A DNA stretch of 7,630 nucleotides from an uncultured Lactobacillus sp. (lineage in GTDB: Bacteria; Bacillota; Bacilli; Lactobacillales; Lactobacillaceae). The number at the start of each line of letters is the position of its first letter. The first letter of the stretch is position 1. The notes beneath the pieces were generated by a model that did no database searches, had not been told where the DNA came from, and saw only the letters and a program-made list of their open reading frames with translations. The DNA lies in assembly GCA_947252915.1 (NCBI GenBank), contig CAMXWI010000035.1:1-7630 (forward strand). The letters run 5' to 3'. Made by a program: the position numbers and the translations under genes. Of this stretch, positions 6,522 through 7,630 are shown in pieces.

Positions 6522-7630
6522 CTAGTGATCCTCCTTTTGCATTTCCGCTAATGTAGTATCAACAATTTTTTCTTGTTCTGCATTTAGTTTGGTACCTACC
6601 GTTTTTTCAAAGAAATCAGCAAATAGTTGTTTAGGCGATTGACGTTGATTATGACGATGGTAATTTTCGTGAGGACCCGCAAAACCATACTTACGACCGA
6701 GACTTAAGATTTGCGGGTAATATTGCCGCAAACGATTCATAACGTCCGGAATAATTTGTCGGTCCGTAAGTTTAATTGCATAATAATCTTCTTTGGGATA
6801 CTGCTTAGCAAATGCTGGATCAGTCAGCTGATCCATTGATGATTCGATCACGTGAATATCATGAATCGCAGGAAGCTCAACCCAGCGAATCTTAAACGGA
6901 TCCGTATCTACGATCCAGACTCCTTTTTCCATATTAGCTTCGGAAACTGAAAATTTCATTGGCGAGCCGCTATATTTTATCCGTGCCTCCTGCAACGCGT
7001 TTTTATTATGTAAGTGGCCAAGGGCAACATAATCGAAATCAGTTAATAGGTTTGTATTGACGGCGCTCAACCCCCCTACTTCAATCATCGTTTCTGAATC
7101 GGCAGTCCGCTGACTACCGGCCGCAAAGAAGTGGGCAACTAATACATGCCGCTTATCATCCGCAAATTGCTTTTTCATTGCAGCGACAATCTTTTTCATT
7201 GCTGTATTGATATCCTTAATCTGATCATCCGCAAAATAATTACGGACTTCTTGTAAACCAAAAAAAGGCAACAAAAATAACTGGGTATCAGCAAATTCAA
7301 TTGGTACAAACGCCTGACTAAATTTTGTATTTAAATAGAAATCGTTACTCGTAAACCATTGACTCCCCACACCAAGCCGGGTAGCTGAATCATGATTACC
7401 ACTGATTGCAAAAATTGGTAATTGATCATGAATATTTAACTCTACTAGTTCACTAGTCAATTCTCGGGTAGCGGCCTCACTTGGAATTGTTCGATCATAT
7501 AAATCACCAGCGATGACCATTGCATCTACTTGTTCTGCCTTAGCAATTTGGCGAATCTTTTCAAAAGTCGCATGTTGATCCGCCAATAAATTATAGCCAG
7601 CCAAGTTTTTTCCAATATGCCAGTCTCCAG
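6522..7630 (-). CDS. sbcD: SbcD, nuclease subunit of SbcCD (first codons beyond the edge)
   Basis: SbcD is the Mre11-like, Mn-dependent 3'-5' exonuclease and endonuclease partner of SbcC. The frame is open to the right edge. The first whole codons (from 7628) read GDWHIGKN, which is metallophosphoesterase motif I and normally starts near residue 7. About six N-terminal residues are therefore missing, and a TTG at 7604 is not the start. Counting from the first visible codon (368 aa seen), the other metal-binding motifs are GDLYDR (Asp42), GNHD (77-80), His166 in VAHFF, and GHLH (204-207). All the expected metal ligands are present. The C-terminal part (from about 240) corresponds to the capping/SbcC-binding region and is less conserved. 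The gene leads the sbcDC operon, so its promoter lies outside the window. Its stop codon is followed by one base and then the sbcC ATG; the sbcC ribosome binding site lies inside the end of sbcD. Confidence 0.97.
   Translation of the reverse strand, partial: GDWHIGKNLAGYNLLADQHATFEKIRQIAKAEQVDAMVIAGDLYDRTIPSEAATRELTSELVELNIHDQLPIFAISGNHDSATRLGVGSQWFTSNDFYLNTKFSQAFVPIEFADTQLFLLPFFGLQEVRNYFADDQIKDINTAMKKIVAAMKKQFADDKRHVLVAHFFAAGSQRTADSETMIEVGGLSAVNTNLLTDFDYVALGHLHNKNALQEARIKYSGSPMKFSVSEANMEKGVWIVDTDPFKIRWVELPAIHDIHVIESSMDQLTDPAFAKQYPKEDYYAIKLTDRQIIPDVMNRLRQYYPQILSLGRKYGFAGPHENYHRHNQRQSPKQLFADFFEKTVGTKLNAEQEKIVDTTLAEMQKEDH

Overview
This 7.6 kb window looks like a piece of an ordinary low-GC Gram-positive chromosome, most likely from a member of the Lactobacillaceae. 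The pointers are A+T-rich intergenic DNA, strong GGAGG-type ribosome binding sites, a T-box leader in front of a seryl-tRNA synthetase whose sequence resembles lactobacillar SerRS, and a glutamine-rich SbcC. The genus cannot be fixed from the sequence alone. Every gene I can support lies on the minus strand, so transcription runs from high to low coordinates.

Layout in transcription order: sbcD (its first few codons lie beyond the right edge), then sbcC after a single spacer base. Four bases after the sbcC stop codon comes a promoter, followed by a serine T-box riboswitch and serS. A rho-independent terminator follows serS and sits almost on top of the ribosome binding site of an MFS drug-efflux-type transporter. 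Next come a promoter and tRNA-Glu(UUC) with its own terminator. Last is the N-terminal half of a TetR/AcrR-family regulator, cut by the left edge of the sequence.

The first 27 bases are not genomic. They match the 3' part of the Illumina Nextera Read 2 transposase adapter, including the 19-bp mosaic end. The TetR gene is therefore broken by library construction or assembly, not by biology.

Functionally the window combines DNA repair (the SbcCD nuclease, which processes hairpins and double-strand-break ends), translation (SerRS and tRNA-Glu), membrane efflux (MFS) and a local regulator. serS is controlled by uncharged tRNA-Ser through its T-box. The efflux gene and the TetR gene flank the tRNA, but a regulatory link between them is only a guess. 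I found no mobile element, CRISPR array, toxin-antitoxin pair, defence island or other new system. The points worth a second look are the adapter, three corrected start codons, the T-box details and the unusual serS/MFS junction.
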